This document shows positions 7,464 to 15,691 of a stretch of 20,146 bases of DNA, one piece after another. Made by a program: the position numbers and the translations under genes. The stretch spans positions 1-20,146 of the forward strand of contig CAZJBP010000061.1 of the NCBI GenBank assembly GCA_964544115.1, read 5' to 3'. The notes below the pieces were generated by a model. It searched no databases. It was not told the DNA's origin and was given only the letters and a program-made list of their open reading frames with translations. This DNA is from CAZJBP01 sp964544115. Lineage in GTDB: Bacteria; Verrucomicrobiota; Kiritimatiellia; UBA8416; JADHWI01. Every line of letters begins with the position of its first letter. Positions within the stretch are counted from its first letter, which is position 1.

Positions 7464-9280
7464 GGCGCCTCCTCAATCACCAGGTTCTTCATGATGTAGT
7501 CGCGGCGCTCCGGCGTGTTGCGCCCCATGTAGAACTCGAGCACCTCGGGAATGGAGTGCTCCCCGCGCAGCTCGACCGACTTCAGCCGCATGTCGGTGCT
7601 GATGAAGGCCTTGAATTCCGCGGGCGAGATCTCGCCGAGCCCCTTGAAACGGGTGACCTCACAGCCGCGGGCGAGCTTCTTCATCGCGGCGTCGCGCTCG
7701 GCCTCGGAATAGCAATAGATCGTCTCCTGCTTGTTGCGCACGCGGAACAGCGGGGTTTCCAGGATCTTGAGGTGATGGTTGCGGACGAGCCCCTCGAAGA
7801 AGCGCAGGAAGAACGTGATCATCAGGTTGCGGATGTGCAGGCCGTCGACATCCGCGTCGGTCGCCAGGATGACCTGCTGGTAGCGCAGATTCTCGAGCGC
7901 CTCCTCGATGTCGAGGCTCTGCATGAGATTGTAGATTTCGACGTTCTTGTACAGCGTGTCGCGCTGCTGGTCGCAGGTGTTGAGCGGCTTGCCCTTGAGG
8001 GTGAAGACCGCCTGGGTGCTCACGTCGCGGCAGCTCGTCAGCGTGCCGGCCGCCGACTGGCCCTCGGTGATGAAGATCATCGACTCGACGCCCTTCCCGC
8101 GCCGCAGGTCCAGGTGGACCTTGCAGTCCTTGAGCTGCGGGATGCGGATCGAGATCGACTTCTGCCGCTCGCGGGCCGCCTTCTTGACCGCCAGCAGCTC
8201 CTTGCGGATCTTCTGCGTCTCCTCGATCTTCTCAACCAGCCGCTGGGCCGAGGTGGGCTCGCGGTGCATGAGGTCGCAGACGATGTCCTTGATCTGTGCC
8301 ACCAGCGTCGAGCGCAGCTCCGTGTTGCCGAGCTTGTTCTTGGTCTGGGACTCGAAGACGGGGTCCTTCAGCTTGATGGCTACGGCGCCGACAATACCCT
8401 CGCGCACGTCCTCGCCCTCGAACTTGCCCTTGGCGAACTCGTTGATGCCCTTGAGCAGGCCCTCGCGGAAGGCGCTGAGGTGCGTGCCGCCGTCGTTGGT
8501 GTACTGGCCGTTGACGAACGAGTAGTAGTCCTCGCTGAAGCGGTTGGTGTGCGTGAACGCCAGGTCGAGCATCTTGTCCCGGTAATGGAACGGCGGATAG
8601 AGCTTCTCGAAGTGGCTCTCGTCGCGGATGAGGTCCACCAGCCCGCCCTCGGAGACGAACGTCTCGTCGTTGAACTGGATCTTCAGCCCCGCGTTCAGGT
8701 AGGCGTAGAACCGCAGCCGGCGGTGGATGTGCTCCGGATCGTAGGCGTGCTTGCCGAAGATCTCGGGGTCTGGCGTGAACTGCACGAAGGTGCCGTTCTT
8801 CTCGGCGCCGGCCTTGCCCTTGCGTTCCTTGATCAGCCGGCCCTGCTCGAAGATCGCCTCCACGGCCTCGCCGTCGCGGTGGCTGCGGACGACGAAGCGC
8901 GAGGACAGCGCGTTGACGGCCTTGGTGCCGACGCCGTTGAGGCCGACGCTGAACTGGAACACATCGTCGTTGTATTTGGCGCCGGTGTTGATCCGCGAGA
9001 CGCACTCGACCACCTTGCCGAGCGGGATGCCGCGGCCGAAATCGCGCACGGAGATCGTGGTGTCCTGGAGCGAGATGTCCACCCGCGCGCCGTGGCCCAT
9101 GATGAACTCGTCGATCGCGTTGTCGACGACTTCCTTCAGCAGGATGTAGATGCCGTCCTCGTACTGCGATCCGTCGCCCGTGCGGCCGATGTACATGCCC
9201 GTGCGCAGCCGGATGTGCTCCAGCGACGACAGGGTCTTGATCTTGCTCTCGTCGTACTCTTGACGCTGTTTGCTGCTCAT
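7460..9280 (-). CDS. parE: DNA topoisomerase IV / gyrase subunit B (ParE-like)
   Basis: This is the ATPase/TOPRIM subunit of a type IIA topoisomerase, 606 residues. The GHKL ATPase domain shows catalytic Glu50 and Asn54 in KEVVDNAIDE, then DFGRGIP and VGLNGVGTKAVNALS. The transducer follows. The TOPRIM domain has EGQSAAG (Glu406) and the metal-binding DADVDG (Asp475, Asp477, Asp479). EGQSA instead of EGDSAGG, followed by TQAVFTLKGKPLNT, is the form seen in Bacteroidetes-type ParE. The family-like sequence begins at the ATG at 9280 (MSSKQRQEYDES). The longer frame back to 9565 is Arg/Pro-rich and antisense to the next gene, so I reject it. No clear ribosome-binding site precedes 9280. Its stop overlaps the ParC-like start by ATGA. 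Confidence 0.9.
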   Translation of the reverse strand: MSSKQRQEYDESKIKTLSSLEHIRLRTGMYIGRTGDGSQYEDGIYILLKEVVDNAIDEFIMGHGARVDISLQDTTISVRDFGRGIPLGKVVECVSRINTGAKYNDDVFQFSVGLNGVGTKAVNALSSRFVVRSHRDGEAVEAIFEQGRLIKERKGKAGAEKNGTFVQFTPDPEIFGKHAYDPEHIHRRLRFYAYLNAGLKIQFNDETFVSEGGLVDLIRDESHFEKLYPPFHYRDKMLDLAFTHTNRFSEDYYSFVNGQYTNDGGTHLSAFREGLLKGINEFAKGKFEGEDVREGIVGAVAIKLKDPVFESQTKNKLGNTELRSTLVAQIKDIVCDLMHREPTSAQRLVEKIEETQKIRKELLAVKKAARERQKSISIRIPQLKDCKVHLDLRRGKGVESMIFITEGQSAAGTLTSCRDVSTQAVFTLKGKPLNTCDQQRDTLYKNVEIYNLMQSLDIEEALENLRYQQVILATDADVDGLHIRNLMITFFLRFFEGLVRNHHLKILETPLFRVRNKQETIYCYSEAERDAAMKKLARGCEVTRFKGLGEISPAEFKAFISTDMRLKSVELRGEHSIPEVLEFYMGRNTPERRDYIMKNLVIEEAP

Positions 9281-9488
9281 GGGAATGGGTCCGACGCCCC
9301 GGCCCGGTGGCCCGCGCAACGCGCGCCCGCGGCCCGGTCGGCATCGGGGGCGCAACGTAGCAGCCCGCGCCGCCGCGCGCAAGTCCACGGTGGCATTCGG
9401 CCGGAAATCAAGGGCTGTCGTTGCTTTAGCTGGGTGGAGGGGCGAATCCCCTGCCGAGGGAGGCCACCGTGCGACAGTCGAGGGATCC

Positions 9489-9995
9489 ATGAGCAACCTG
9501 CCCGCCCGTCTCGCGCCCCAGGACGTCATTACCCGCATCCGGGGCCATGCCGTCATTCTCGACACCGATCTGGCCGCACTTTACGGCGTGGCCGTCAAAC
9601 GGCTCAACGAGCAAGTGCGCCGCAACCCGAATCGGTTTCCCGGGGACTTCGTCTTCCAACTGACCACGAGGGAATGGAGTTCTTTAAGGTCGCAAAGTGC
9701 GACCTTAGAACGCGGCCAGCATCGCAAGTATCTGCCCCTGGTGTTCACGGAACACGGCGCCATCATGGCCGCCACGGTGTTGAACAGTCCCCAGGCGATC
9801 CAGATGAGCGTCGCGGTGGTGCGCGCGTTCGTGCGCCTGCGGCGCATGGCCCTTTCCGTCGAGGGCCTCGCCCGCAAGGTCGCCGAGTTGGAAAAGAAGT
9901 ACGACGCGAGCTTCCGGATGGTTTTTGACGCGGTTCGCCGCCTCATGAGCCCGCCCGATCCGCCGCGCAAGCCCATCGGTTTCGCCGACAGGTAG
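9489..9995 (+). CDS. ORF6N-domain DNA-binding protein
   Basis: This 168-residue protein belongs to the ORF6N family, first known from phages and poxvirus-like KilA systems and common in bacterial accessory regions. Recognition rests on VILDTDLAALYGVAVKRLNEQVRRN, RFPGDFVFQLT, SLRSQSATLERGQHRKYLP, FTEHGAIMAATVLNSP and a C-terminal MSVAVVRAFVRLR plus a short helix (SVEGLARKVAELEKKYD). The first part is the likely DNA-binding domain. The target is unknown. GAGGG lies 4 bases upstream of the ATG at 9489. The frame extends back to 9270, but the extra residues are not family-like. It is transcribed away from the topoisomerase genes across a 208-base gap. It is a single accessory-looking gene amid housekeeping genes, which fits acquisition by transfer. 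See the separate palindrome entry. Confidence 0.88.
   Translation: MSNLPARLAPQDVITRIRGHAVILDTDLAALYGVAVKRLNEQVRRNPNRFPGDFVFQLTTREWSSLRSQSATLERGQHRKYLPLVFTEHGAIMAATVLNSPQAIQMSVAVVRAFVRLRRMALSVEGLARKVAELEKKYDASFRMVFDAVRRLMSPPDPPRKPIGFADR
9685..9707. repeat. Perfect palindrome (10-bp arms, 3-base loop) inside the ORF6N gene
   Basis: The left arm TAAGGTCGCA (9685-9694) and right arm TGCGACCTTA (9698-9707) are exact reverse complements around the loop AAG. The palindrome encodes L-R-S-Q-S-A-T-L and has TTA leucine codons at both edges, which are unusual in such GC-rich coding sequence. It could form a hairpin in DNA or mRNA, or be a two-fold protein-binding site. Confidence 0.85.
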
Positions 9996-10089
9996 CGGCC
10001 CCGCGGGATGTCGTCGATTCCGACGCCGCCCGGGAGGTACTCCGAATCGAAGTGGAAAACCGGTTCAGACGCGTTCGCCACGGTGGCAC

Positions 10090-10118
10090 TTGAGTCCCCG
10101 CTCGCGTTCGCCTATGAT
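10090..10118 (+). promoter_or_regulatory. Sigma70-type promoter for the hybrid histidine kinase
   Basis: TTGAGT (10090-10095) and TATGAT (10113-10118) are separated by 17 bases, giving 4/6 and 5/6 matches. Transcription would start near 10125 and leave a leader of about 63 bases before the GTG at 10188. That leader holds two direct copies of CGCCGGGCAGG (10134-10144 and 10165-10175). No full transcription-factor site is identified. Confidence 0.55.
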
Positions 10119-10187
10119 ACCGGGGTCATCCTGCGCCGGGCAGGCAACGCGGGTCGTTGTCGCCCGCCGGGCAGGAAGGGAGAATGC

Positions 10188-12836
10188 GTGCACGTGGTGT
10201 CCGCCGTCCGCAGCCTGTGTGTCCTGCTGTGCGCCGCAGCCTTCGGGCTGGCCGGCGCGATGCCTTCATCTGCTGCATCCGCCCCGCGCGACCCGGTCCT
10301 GATTCTTCACTCCTACCACCGGGGCGACTGGACCGACCGCATCGGCGATGGCATCCAGTCGGTGCTGGGATCCCGACCTCGCACCGATGTCCACATCGAG
10401 TACATGGACACCAAGAAGCTCCGCACCCCGGAGTATCTGGACCAGCTGGCCCGGATCTACCGCATGAAGTACGCGGCAGTCCCGTTCAAGGTGATCATCG
10501 TCTCGGACGATGATGCCCTGAACTTTGCCACGCGCCATCAGCGGGACGTCTTTGCCGGCGCACCGATCGTGTTTTGCGGCGTCAACGCGTTCGACGAGGC
10601 GATGCTGCGGACGAACCCGGACATGACGGGGGTCCTCGAGGAGGGGGACTTCGAGCAGACCCTGACGGTGGCGTTCCAGATGCGCCCGGCAGCTCAGCGC
10701 CTACTGGTGATTCACGACGACACCTCCACCAGCGACGTCAATCTCGCCAACCTGCACCAGGTTCTCGCCGCCCGCTTCAGCGGGATCCAGATGGTCGATC
10801 TCGGCCGGCTCACGCTGGACGAGCTGCACCAGCGCATGGCCAGCGCGGACCCGCGGGACGCGGCCTTCTTCGTCGCTTTCTGGACCGACGCGGCCGGCGA
10901 GGTCATCAGCCCCGACCAGCTCGCGCCGGTGTTCCGCTCCAGCGCCGTGCCGATTTTCGGGCGGTCGGAATGGATGATCGGAAAGGGCGAAGCCGGCGGC
11001 AAGTGCGTCAGCGGCTTCAAGCAGGGCTCGGCAGCCGGCGCCCTCGCCCAGCAGGTGCTCGACGGAACCCCGGCGGGCCGTCTGCCCGTGGTTCGCGACG
11101 ACATGAACGTGTTCATGTTCGACCAGGCCGAGCTGCGCCGCCACCGGATTTCCGCCTCGCAGGTCCCGGCCGGCAGCGTCGTGGCGAACGCGCCCGAGCG
11201 GTTCTACCGCGTCAGCAAGCCGATGCTGGTCCTCCTGCTGGCGCTGGTGGCGGCGCTGGTGGCGTTCCTCGTCAGCGCGATCGTCTTCACCCGGCGTCGC
11301 CACCACTCCGAGCGCATGCTGCGCCTGACCCGCTTTGTAGTGGAACACAGTTCGGACGGCGTGCTGTGGCTCGGCGCCGACGGATGCGTTCGGGAGGTCA
11401 ACGCAACCGCCTGCCGGCAGTTCGCGCGCTCCCGGGAAGAACTCATCGGCGTGGGCATCGGCACGCTCGCTCCGGCATGGACTGCCGCCGTGTGGAGCGC
11501 CCACTGGGCCGCGCTGCACGCCTCGGGAGCGCTGCGGGAGGAGACGCCGTTCCTGGGGCGCGGGCGGTCGCCGTTCCCGGCCGAGGTGCTGCTGGAGTTC
11601 GCGCGCTTCGAAGGCCTCGAATACGCCTGCGCGTTCGTGCGGAACATCACCGAGCGGCGGCGCCTGGAGGAGCGCCTGAGGCAGTCCCAGCGCATGGAAT
11701 CCGTCGGCCAGCTGGCGGGCGGCATTGCCCACGACTTCAACAACATGCTCGCCGGCATCCTCGGCGCGGCCGAGGTCCTGCGCCTGGACCTCGCGCCCGA
11801 CGATTCGCGACGACCCGCTGTGGACGTCATCGTAAAATCCGCGGCGCGCGCCGCGGACCTCACCAGCAAGCTGCTCGCGTTCTCGCGCAAGGGCCGACTG
11901 GTGTCCGAGCCGCTGGACATCCACGCCATGATCGAGTCCGCGCTGGAGCTGTTCAGCCACAGCGTCGACCGCCTCGTCCGGATGGAGACCGCCCTGCGCG
12001 CCGCGCGCCGACAGGTCATCGGCGATCCCGCCCAGCTGCAAAACGCGGTTCTCAACCTCTGCATCAACGCCCGCGATGCCATGCCGCAGGGCGGCACGCT
12101 GCGGGTAACGACCGACGATATCACGTTCGATGCCGGCACCACCCAGCCGGTGGGCCTGCGGCTGAGGGCGGGTTCCTATGTCTGCATCCGTGTCGAGGAC
12201 ACCGGGACCGGGATTCCCGACGATATTCTGCCGCGCATTTTCGATCCGTTCTTTACCACAAAGGAAATCGGCAGGGGCACCGGGCTGGGGCTGGCGGCCG
12301 TTCAGGGCACCGTCATCGAGCACGGCGGGGCCGTCCAGGTGAAGAGCGCAGTGGGGCATGGAAGCGTGTTCTCGATCTACCTGCCGTCCCAGATTCCGGA
12401 TCAGATACCGGAGCCCGCTGCGCCGCGCAGTGAACCCAGCGACCCGAAGACCGCAACGATCCTGGTGGTGGATGACGAGGCCGTGGTCCGCACGGTGCTG
12501 GAAGCGACCCTGTCGCGGCTGGGGTACCGGGTGCTGCTCGCGGGCGACGGGCGGCGGGGGGTGGAGCTCTATCACCAGCACGCCGGCCGCATCGACCTGG
12601 TCCTGCTGGATATGATCATGCCTGAAATGAGCGGCGATGAGTGCTTTCGCGCCATCCGGCGGATGGATCCCGCGGCCGCCGTGCTGGTGGTGTCGGGATA
12701 CGCTCGCGACAAGCGCATCGACGATCTCGAGGCGGAGGGCCTGCTCGGGTTTGTCCGCAAGCCGTTCACCATCGACACGCTGCAGCGGGCCGTGTCGGCA
12801 GCCCTTGCGCGGCGCGACCGCGCCGGCGGCATCTGA
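10188..12836 (+). CDS. Hybrid sensor histidine kinase with periplasmic ABC-type substrate-binding domain
   Basis: This 882-residue membrane sensor has a Sec-type signal peptide (about 1-30), a periplasmic domain of the ABC_sub_bind kind (about 35-310: VLILHSYHRGDW, VIIVSDDDALNF, PIVFCGVNAF), one membrane helix (about 346-369), a PAS domain (about 385-490), a HisKA dimerisation domain with phospho-acceptor His515 in GGIAHDFNNML, and an HATPase domain (NLCINARDAM, DTGTGIP, FDPFFTTK, GTGLGLA). A fused C-terminal receiver (VVDDE) has phospho-acceptor Asp808 in LLDMIMP and the conserved KPF Lys. It should sense a periplasmic ligand and autophosphorylate. The output is unknown because no DNA-binding domain is attached. 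The GTG start has GGAAGGGAG about 5 bases upstream. The longer frame from 10008 would put a non-signal leader in front of the signal peptide. It is convergent with the response regulator at 12854, 17 bases away. Confidence 0.88.
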   Translation: MHVVSAVRSLCVLLCAAAFGLAGAMPSSAASAPRDPVLILHSYHRGDWTDRIGDGIQSVLGSRPRTDVHIEYMDTKKLRTPEYLDQLARIYRMKYAAVPFKVIIVSDDDALNFATRHQRDVFAGAPIVFCGVNAFDEAMLRTNPDMTGVLEEGDFEQTLTVAFQMRPAAQRLLVIHDDTSTSDVNLANLHQVLAARFSGIQMVDLGRLTLDELHQRMASADPRDAAFFVAFWTDAAGEVISPDQLAPVFRSSAVPIFGRSEWMIGKGEAGGKCVSGFKQGSAAGALAQQVLDGTPAGRLPVVRDDMNVFMFDQAELRRHRISASQVPAGSVVANAPERFYRVSKPMLVLLLALVAALVAFLVSAIVFTRRRHHSERMLRLTRFVVEHSSDGVLWLGADGCVREVNATACRQFARSREELIGVGIGTLAPAWTAAVWSAHWAALHASGALREETPFLGRGRSPFPAEVLLEFARFEGLEYACAFVRNITERRRLEERLRQSQRMESVGQLAGGIAHDFNNMLAGILGAAEVLRLDLAPDDSRRPAVDVIVKSAARAADLTSKLLAFSRKGRLVSEPLDIHAMIESALELFSHSVDRLVRMETALRAARRQVIGDPAQLQNAVLNLCINARDAMPQGGTLRVTTDDITFDAGTTQPVGLRLRAGSYVCIRVEDTGTGIPDDILPRIFDPFFTTKEIGRGTGLGLAAVQGTVIEHGGAVQVKSAVGHGSVFSIYLPSQIPDQIPEPAAPRSEPSDPKTATILVVDDEAVVRTVLEATLSRLGYRVLLAGDGRRGVELYHQHAGRIDLVLLDMIMPEMSGDECFRAIRRMDPAAAVLVVSGYARDKRIDDLEAEGLLGFVRKPFTIDTLQRAVSAALARRDRAGGI

Positions 12837-12853
12837 GCGGGGCGCGGGCGGAC

Positions 12854-13546
12854 CTACGCCTGCTTGCGCTCGACTTCCACCCACAGCATCGCGCGGCGGA
12901 TGAGGTCGGTGGCGTCCTTGAGCCGGAGCTTCTCCTTGATGTGTTCGCGGTGCGCCTCGACGGTCTTGACGCTGACGCCGAGGCGCGTGGCGATGGCCGT
13001 GCGCGTGTGGCCATGCCCGAAGAGCTCGAAGATTTCCAGTTCGCGGTCGGTGAGCAGCGCGAGGATGTTATCGGCCTGCGAGGCGTCTTTGCCCCCGGCC
13101 TCCTCCTGTTGGAGCGCTGCCGCAATCGTCGCGCTGAGGTAGCGTTCGCCGGCGAGAATGCGGCGGATGGCGGTCAGGATGGTGCCGGAGACCTCCTGCT
13201 TCATCACGTAGCCCATGGCGCCGGCACGCAGGGCGCGCAGGGCGTACACCGCCTCGTCGTGCATCGACAGGATGAGGACCTTGACGTCCGGCCAGCGCTC
13301 GCGAATGGACTTGGTCAGGTCGATTCCGTTGGAGCCCTCCAGAAAGATGTCGACGATCGCCAGATCCGGCGGGGCTTGTTCGATCGCGATCAGGGCCTCC
13401 GCGGCCGTGGCGGCCTGGGCGCAGACGGCGAGATCCGGCGCATTGGCGATCACCTGCGCAAGGCCGTCGCGCAGGATGGGGTGATCATCCACAAGCAGGA
13501 TGCGGGCAGGAGGGCGGGAGGCCTCAGTCTGGAGTTCTACGGGCAT
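12854..13546 (-). CDS. NarL/FixJ-type response regulator
   Basis: This 230-residue transcriptional regulator has an N-terminal receiver domain (LLVDDHPILRDGL, phospho-acceptor Asp66 in IVDIFLEG, and LSMHDE and VMK near the output face). A C-terminal LuxR-type helix-turn-helix follows (LTDRELEIFELFGHGHTR, then GVSVKTVEAHREHIKEKL). It should be phosphorylated by the kinase gene immediately upstream (13617-15691, 70 bases away, same strand), since HisKA_3 kinases pair with NarL-type regulators. The ATG at 13546 puts the receiver at the usual distance. No strong ribosome-binding site is seen. The frame extends further back to 13699 but overlaps the kinase gene there. Target genes are unknown. Confidence 0.9.
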   Translation of the reverse strand: MPVELQTEASRPPARILLVDDHPILRDGLAQVIANAPDLAVCAQAATAAEALIAIEQAPPDLAIVDIFLEGSNGIDLTKSIRERWPDVKVLILSMHDEAVYALRALRAGAMGYVMKQEVSGTILTAIRRILAGERYLSATIAAALQQEEAGGKDASQADNILALLTDRELEIFELFGHGHTRTAIATRLGVSVKTVEAHREHIKEKLRLKDATDLIRRAMLWVEVERKQA

Positions 13547-13616
13547 GGCGGGTTGGATTGTCGGCGGATGGCTGCCGAAAGCCAGCCAAAAGCGCGCCGC
13601 TGGTGCAATGCGGCGA

Positions 13617-15691
13617 TCACCACGCCGTGCCCGGGGCGGCTCCCGAGGCCACCTGCCCGTCGGGGCCAGCCGGCGCCGGGCCCGCGGAATCTGGCGCATG
13701 GTCGCGGAACGTGCACCGGATCAGGACGCCGCCACCGGGGCGGGCGGTGATGTGGAGTTCCCCTCCGCACATGTCGGCGCGGTAGCGCATGATCCTCAGG
13801 CCCATCCCGGCAGACGGAGCTTCCGGGGCCGGCATGCCGCGGCCGTCATCCTCTACCTCCAAACACCCCCGCTGCCCGTCGGCGCTCAACCGCAGCTTCA
13901 GCGCGCGTGCGCCGCCGTGGCGGATGGCATTGTTAATCGCTTCCTGTGCAATGCGATATAAATTTGTTGCAACGTCGTTGTCGTGCACCGGCGCCGGACC
14001 ATCGCTCTCGAATGTGCATGCCACCGAGGACACCCGAGTCGTCTCCTCCGCCAGCCTCACGAGGGCGTGCCGCAGTCCCTCCTGCACAATCTCGACCGGC
14101 ATGAGGCCCCTCACGATATACTTGGCGTGGCGGATCGACTCGTTGATCAGGGTGGATATCTTGCGGGCCGTGTCCACCACCGGCGCCTGAGGTTCGGTCG
14201 CTCCGAGCCGCTGCGCCAGCGCTTCAGACAGGAGCGAGACGCCCGCCAGCTGCTGCCCCAGCGAATCATGCAGGTCCCGGCCGATTCGCTTCCTCTCATG
14301 GCTGCTGATNNNNNNNNNNNNNNNNNNNNNNNNNNNNNNNNNNNNNNNNNNNNNNNNNNNNNNNNNNNNNNNNNNNNNNNNNNNNNNNNNNNNNNNNNNN
14401 NNNNNNNNNGCCCCAGCGAATCATGCAGGTCCCGGCCGATTCGCTTCCTCTCATGGCTGCTGATTTCAAGGACCTCGTGCTCGGCCTGCCGGCGCTCTCG
14501 GACCTCGCGCTCAAGCTGGCGGTTGGCCTGGGCCAATGCGGCGGTGCGCTCCTGAACTCGGACCTCGAGCTCGGAATGCGCCCGGCTCAGCTCCGCCTCG
14601 GCACGTTTTCTCTCTGTCAACTCCAGGACCAGGGCACCGGTCGTCTGGGCTACTCGACGCTTGAGAGCACCGTTCCAAATCATGACCACGAGAAAGCCGC
14701 TCAACACGCAGACAGCGACGCCTCCGACCCAGATCCAGAACAGCCGGTTCATATAGAAAGGGGGTTCTCCAAATCGCAACCACGGGTCCCGCAGCGCCTT
14801 GCGATCCGCCTCGCTGATGGCGGCCAGCCCTTTTCTGACCACGCTGAAGGCCAGCGGGTTGTCCTTGCGGCACGCCATGCTGAACTCGTATCGGGGGCCG
14901 ACACGGCCGGCGAGCCGCAGGTTCGGGATGTTGTGCTGTTCGATGACGTGGGACGCCGTGGCGAGATCCATGACGATCACGTCCAGGTCGCCCAGCGACA
15001 GGTCGAGGAGCGCCTCGAAATCGGACTTGCTGGGAATGATCCGCAGCATCGGGTAGCTGGCGGACACGAATTCCTCAACCGCAAACTTGTGGCCCACCGA
15101 CAACCGCATGTTCTTCATCTCGTCGAGCGTGAGGGAACTCTTATGCGCCTTCTTGACCAGGATGACGATAGGGATGTCCATGTACGGCTCCGTGAAGAGC
15201 CATTCATCCTCCTTGTCAGCCGTGCGCCGAGATGAAGCCAGAAAATCGACATCGCCCCGCTTGGCCGCGGCCAGGACCGACGGCCAATCCGTGGCGGGGT
15301 ACACTCGAAGGGACGCGCCAACCTTCTCTGCCATGCGCCTGGCAAAGTCCATTTCCATACCCAGTGGAGCCTGGGGTGCCTGTTCGTGGTCGGCCGCGGC
15401 CCAGGACGGGTCCACACCGACGACGAGGATGTTGCTCTTGCTGGTCAGCCAAGCCCACTCCGAGTCGGTCAGAATGGATGGCGGACGCGCGTTGGTGGGG
15501 GCAACGGAGTCAGCGGCGGGCAAGATCCGTACTGCGGCAGTCCAAGCGACCACCAGCGCCAGCAGCCGAAAGCCCGCTCCGCAGCGCAGGCGCCATTTGC
15601 CACAGGAGCGTGCAGCGTTCGTCGCCGTCTTCACGCTTGCAACTATGCCCGATAACGCCAGCCACTGCAATAGGGTGCGTTGGGATCTCAA
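13617..15691 (-). CDS. SBP_bac_3-sensor histidine kinase (HisKA_3), interrupted by an assembly gap
   Basis: This two-component sensor kinase is split by the N gap at 14310-14409. Joining the flanks at their 55-base overlap gives one frame of 639 residues. Order: signal peptide (about 35-60), a periplasmic amino-acid-binding-type domain (about 87-310, with a WPSVLAAAKRGDVDF segment), one membrane helix (about 317-339), a coiled coil (about 345-405), the HisKA_3 H-box with His423 in RDLHDSLGQQLAG, and an HATPase (AQEAINNAIRHGG, DDGRGM, GMGLRIMRYRA). The ligand is probably a small amino-acid-like solute. The start is uncertain. A TTG at 15691 overlaps the mnmG stop as TTGA, while a GTG at 15634 gives a shorter N-terminus. 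There is no clear ribosome-binding site for either. The gene follows mnmG directly and precedes its likely response regulator. Confidence 0.82.
14255..14309. repeat. 55-bp direct repeat, left of the N gap
   Basis: These 55 bases are identical to 14410-14464 on the other side of the 100-N gap. The repeat begins GCCCCAGCGAATC and ends GCTGCTGAT. It most likely represents one genomic segment assembled twice, not a biological repeat. Confidence 0.95.
14310..14409. other. 100-N scaffold gap
   Basis: Exactly 100 undefined bases. The round number is a common placeholder for a gap of unknown size. The flanks share a 55-base end, so the real gap is probably zero and the two contigs overlap. Confidence 0.97.
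14410..14464. repeat. 55-bp direct repeat, right of the N gap
   Basis: This is the second copy of 14255-14309. Removing one copy and the Ns (155 bases) restores a single reading frame through the kinase H-box. Confidence 0.95.

Noticed and set aside
5550..7499. Plus-strand open frame of 649 codons opposite the ParC-like gene
   Set aside because: It has the same shadow composition and no recognisable motif, while the opposite strand has the complete ParC motif set.
9431..9471. tRNA-like T-arm (AGGGG-CGAAT-CCCCT) ahead of the ORF6N gene
   Set aside because: The loop is only five bases, and there is no TTC, acceptor stem or anticodon arm. It is a simple hairpin at most.
7556..9928. Long plus-strand open frame of 790 codons opposite the ParE-like gene
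   Set aside because: It is antisense to a clear topoisomerase gene. It reads as Leu/Arg/Asp/Val-rich low-complexity sequence with no domain, a usual shadow in GC-rich DNA.
10701..12884. Minus-strand open frame of 727 codons opposite the hybrid kinase
   Set aside because: It is Gln/Gly/Ala/Arg-rich with no domain, and the plus strand has all kinase motifs in order.
14255..14464. Biological tandem repeat or gene duplication in the kinase
   Set aside because: The copies abut a 100-N placeholder and merging them restores the frame exactly, so an assembly artefact explains them better.
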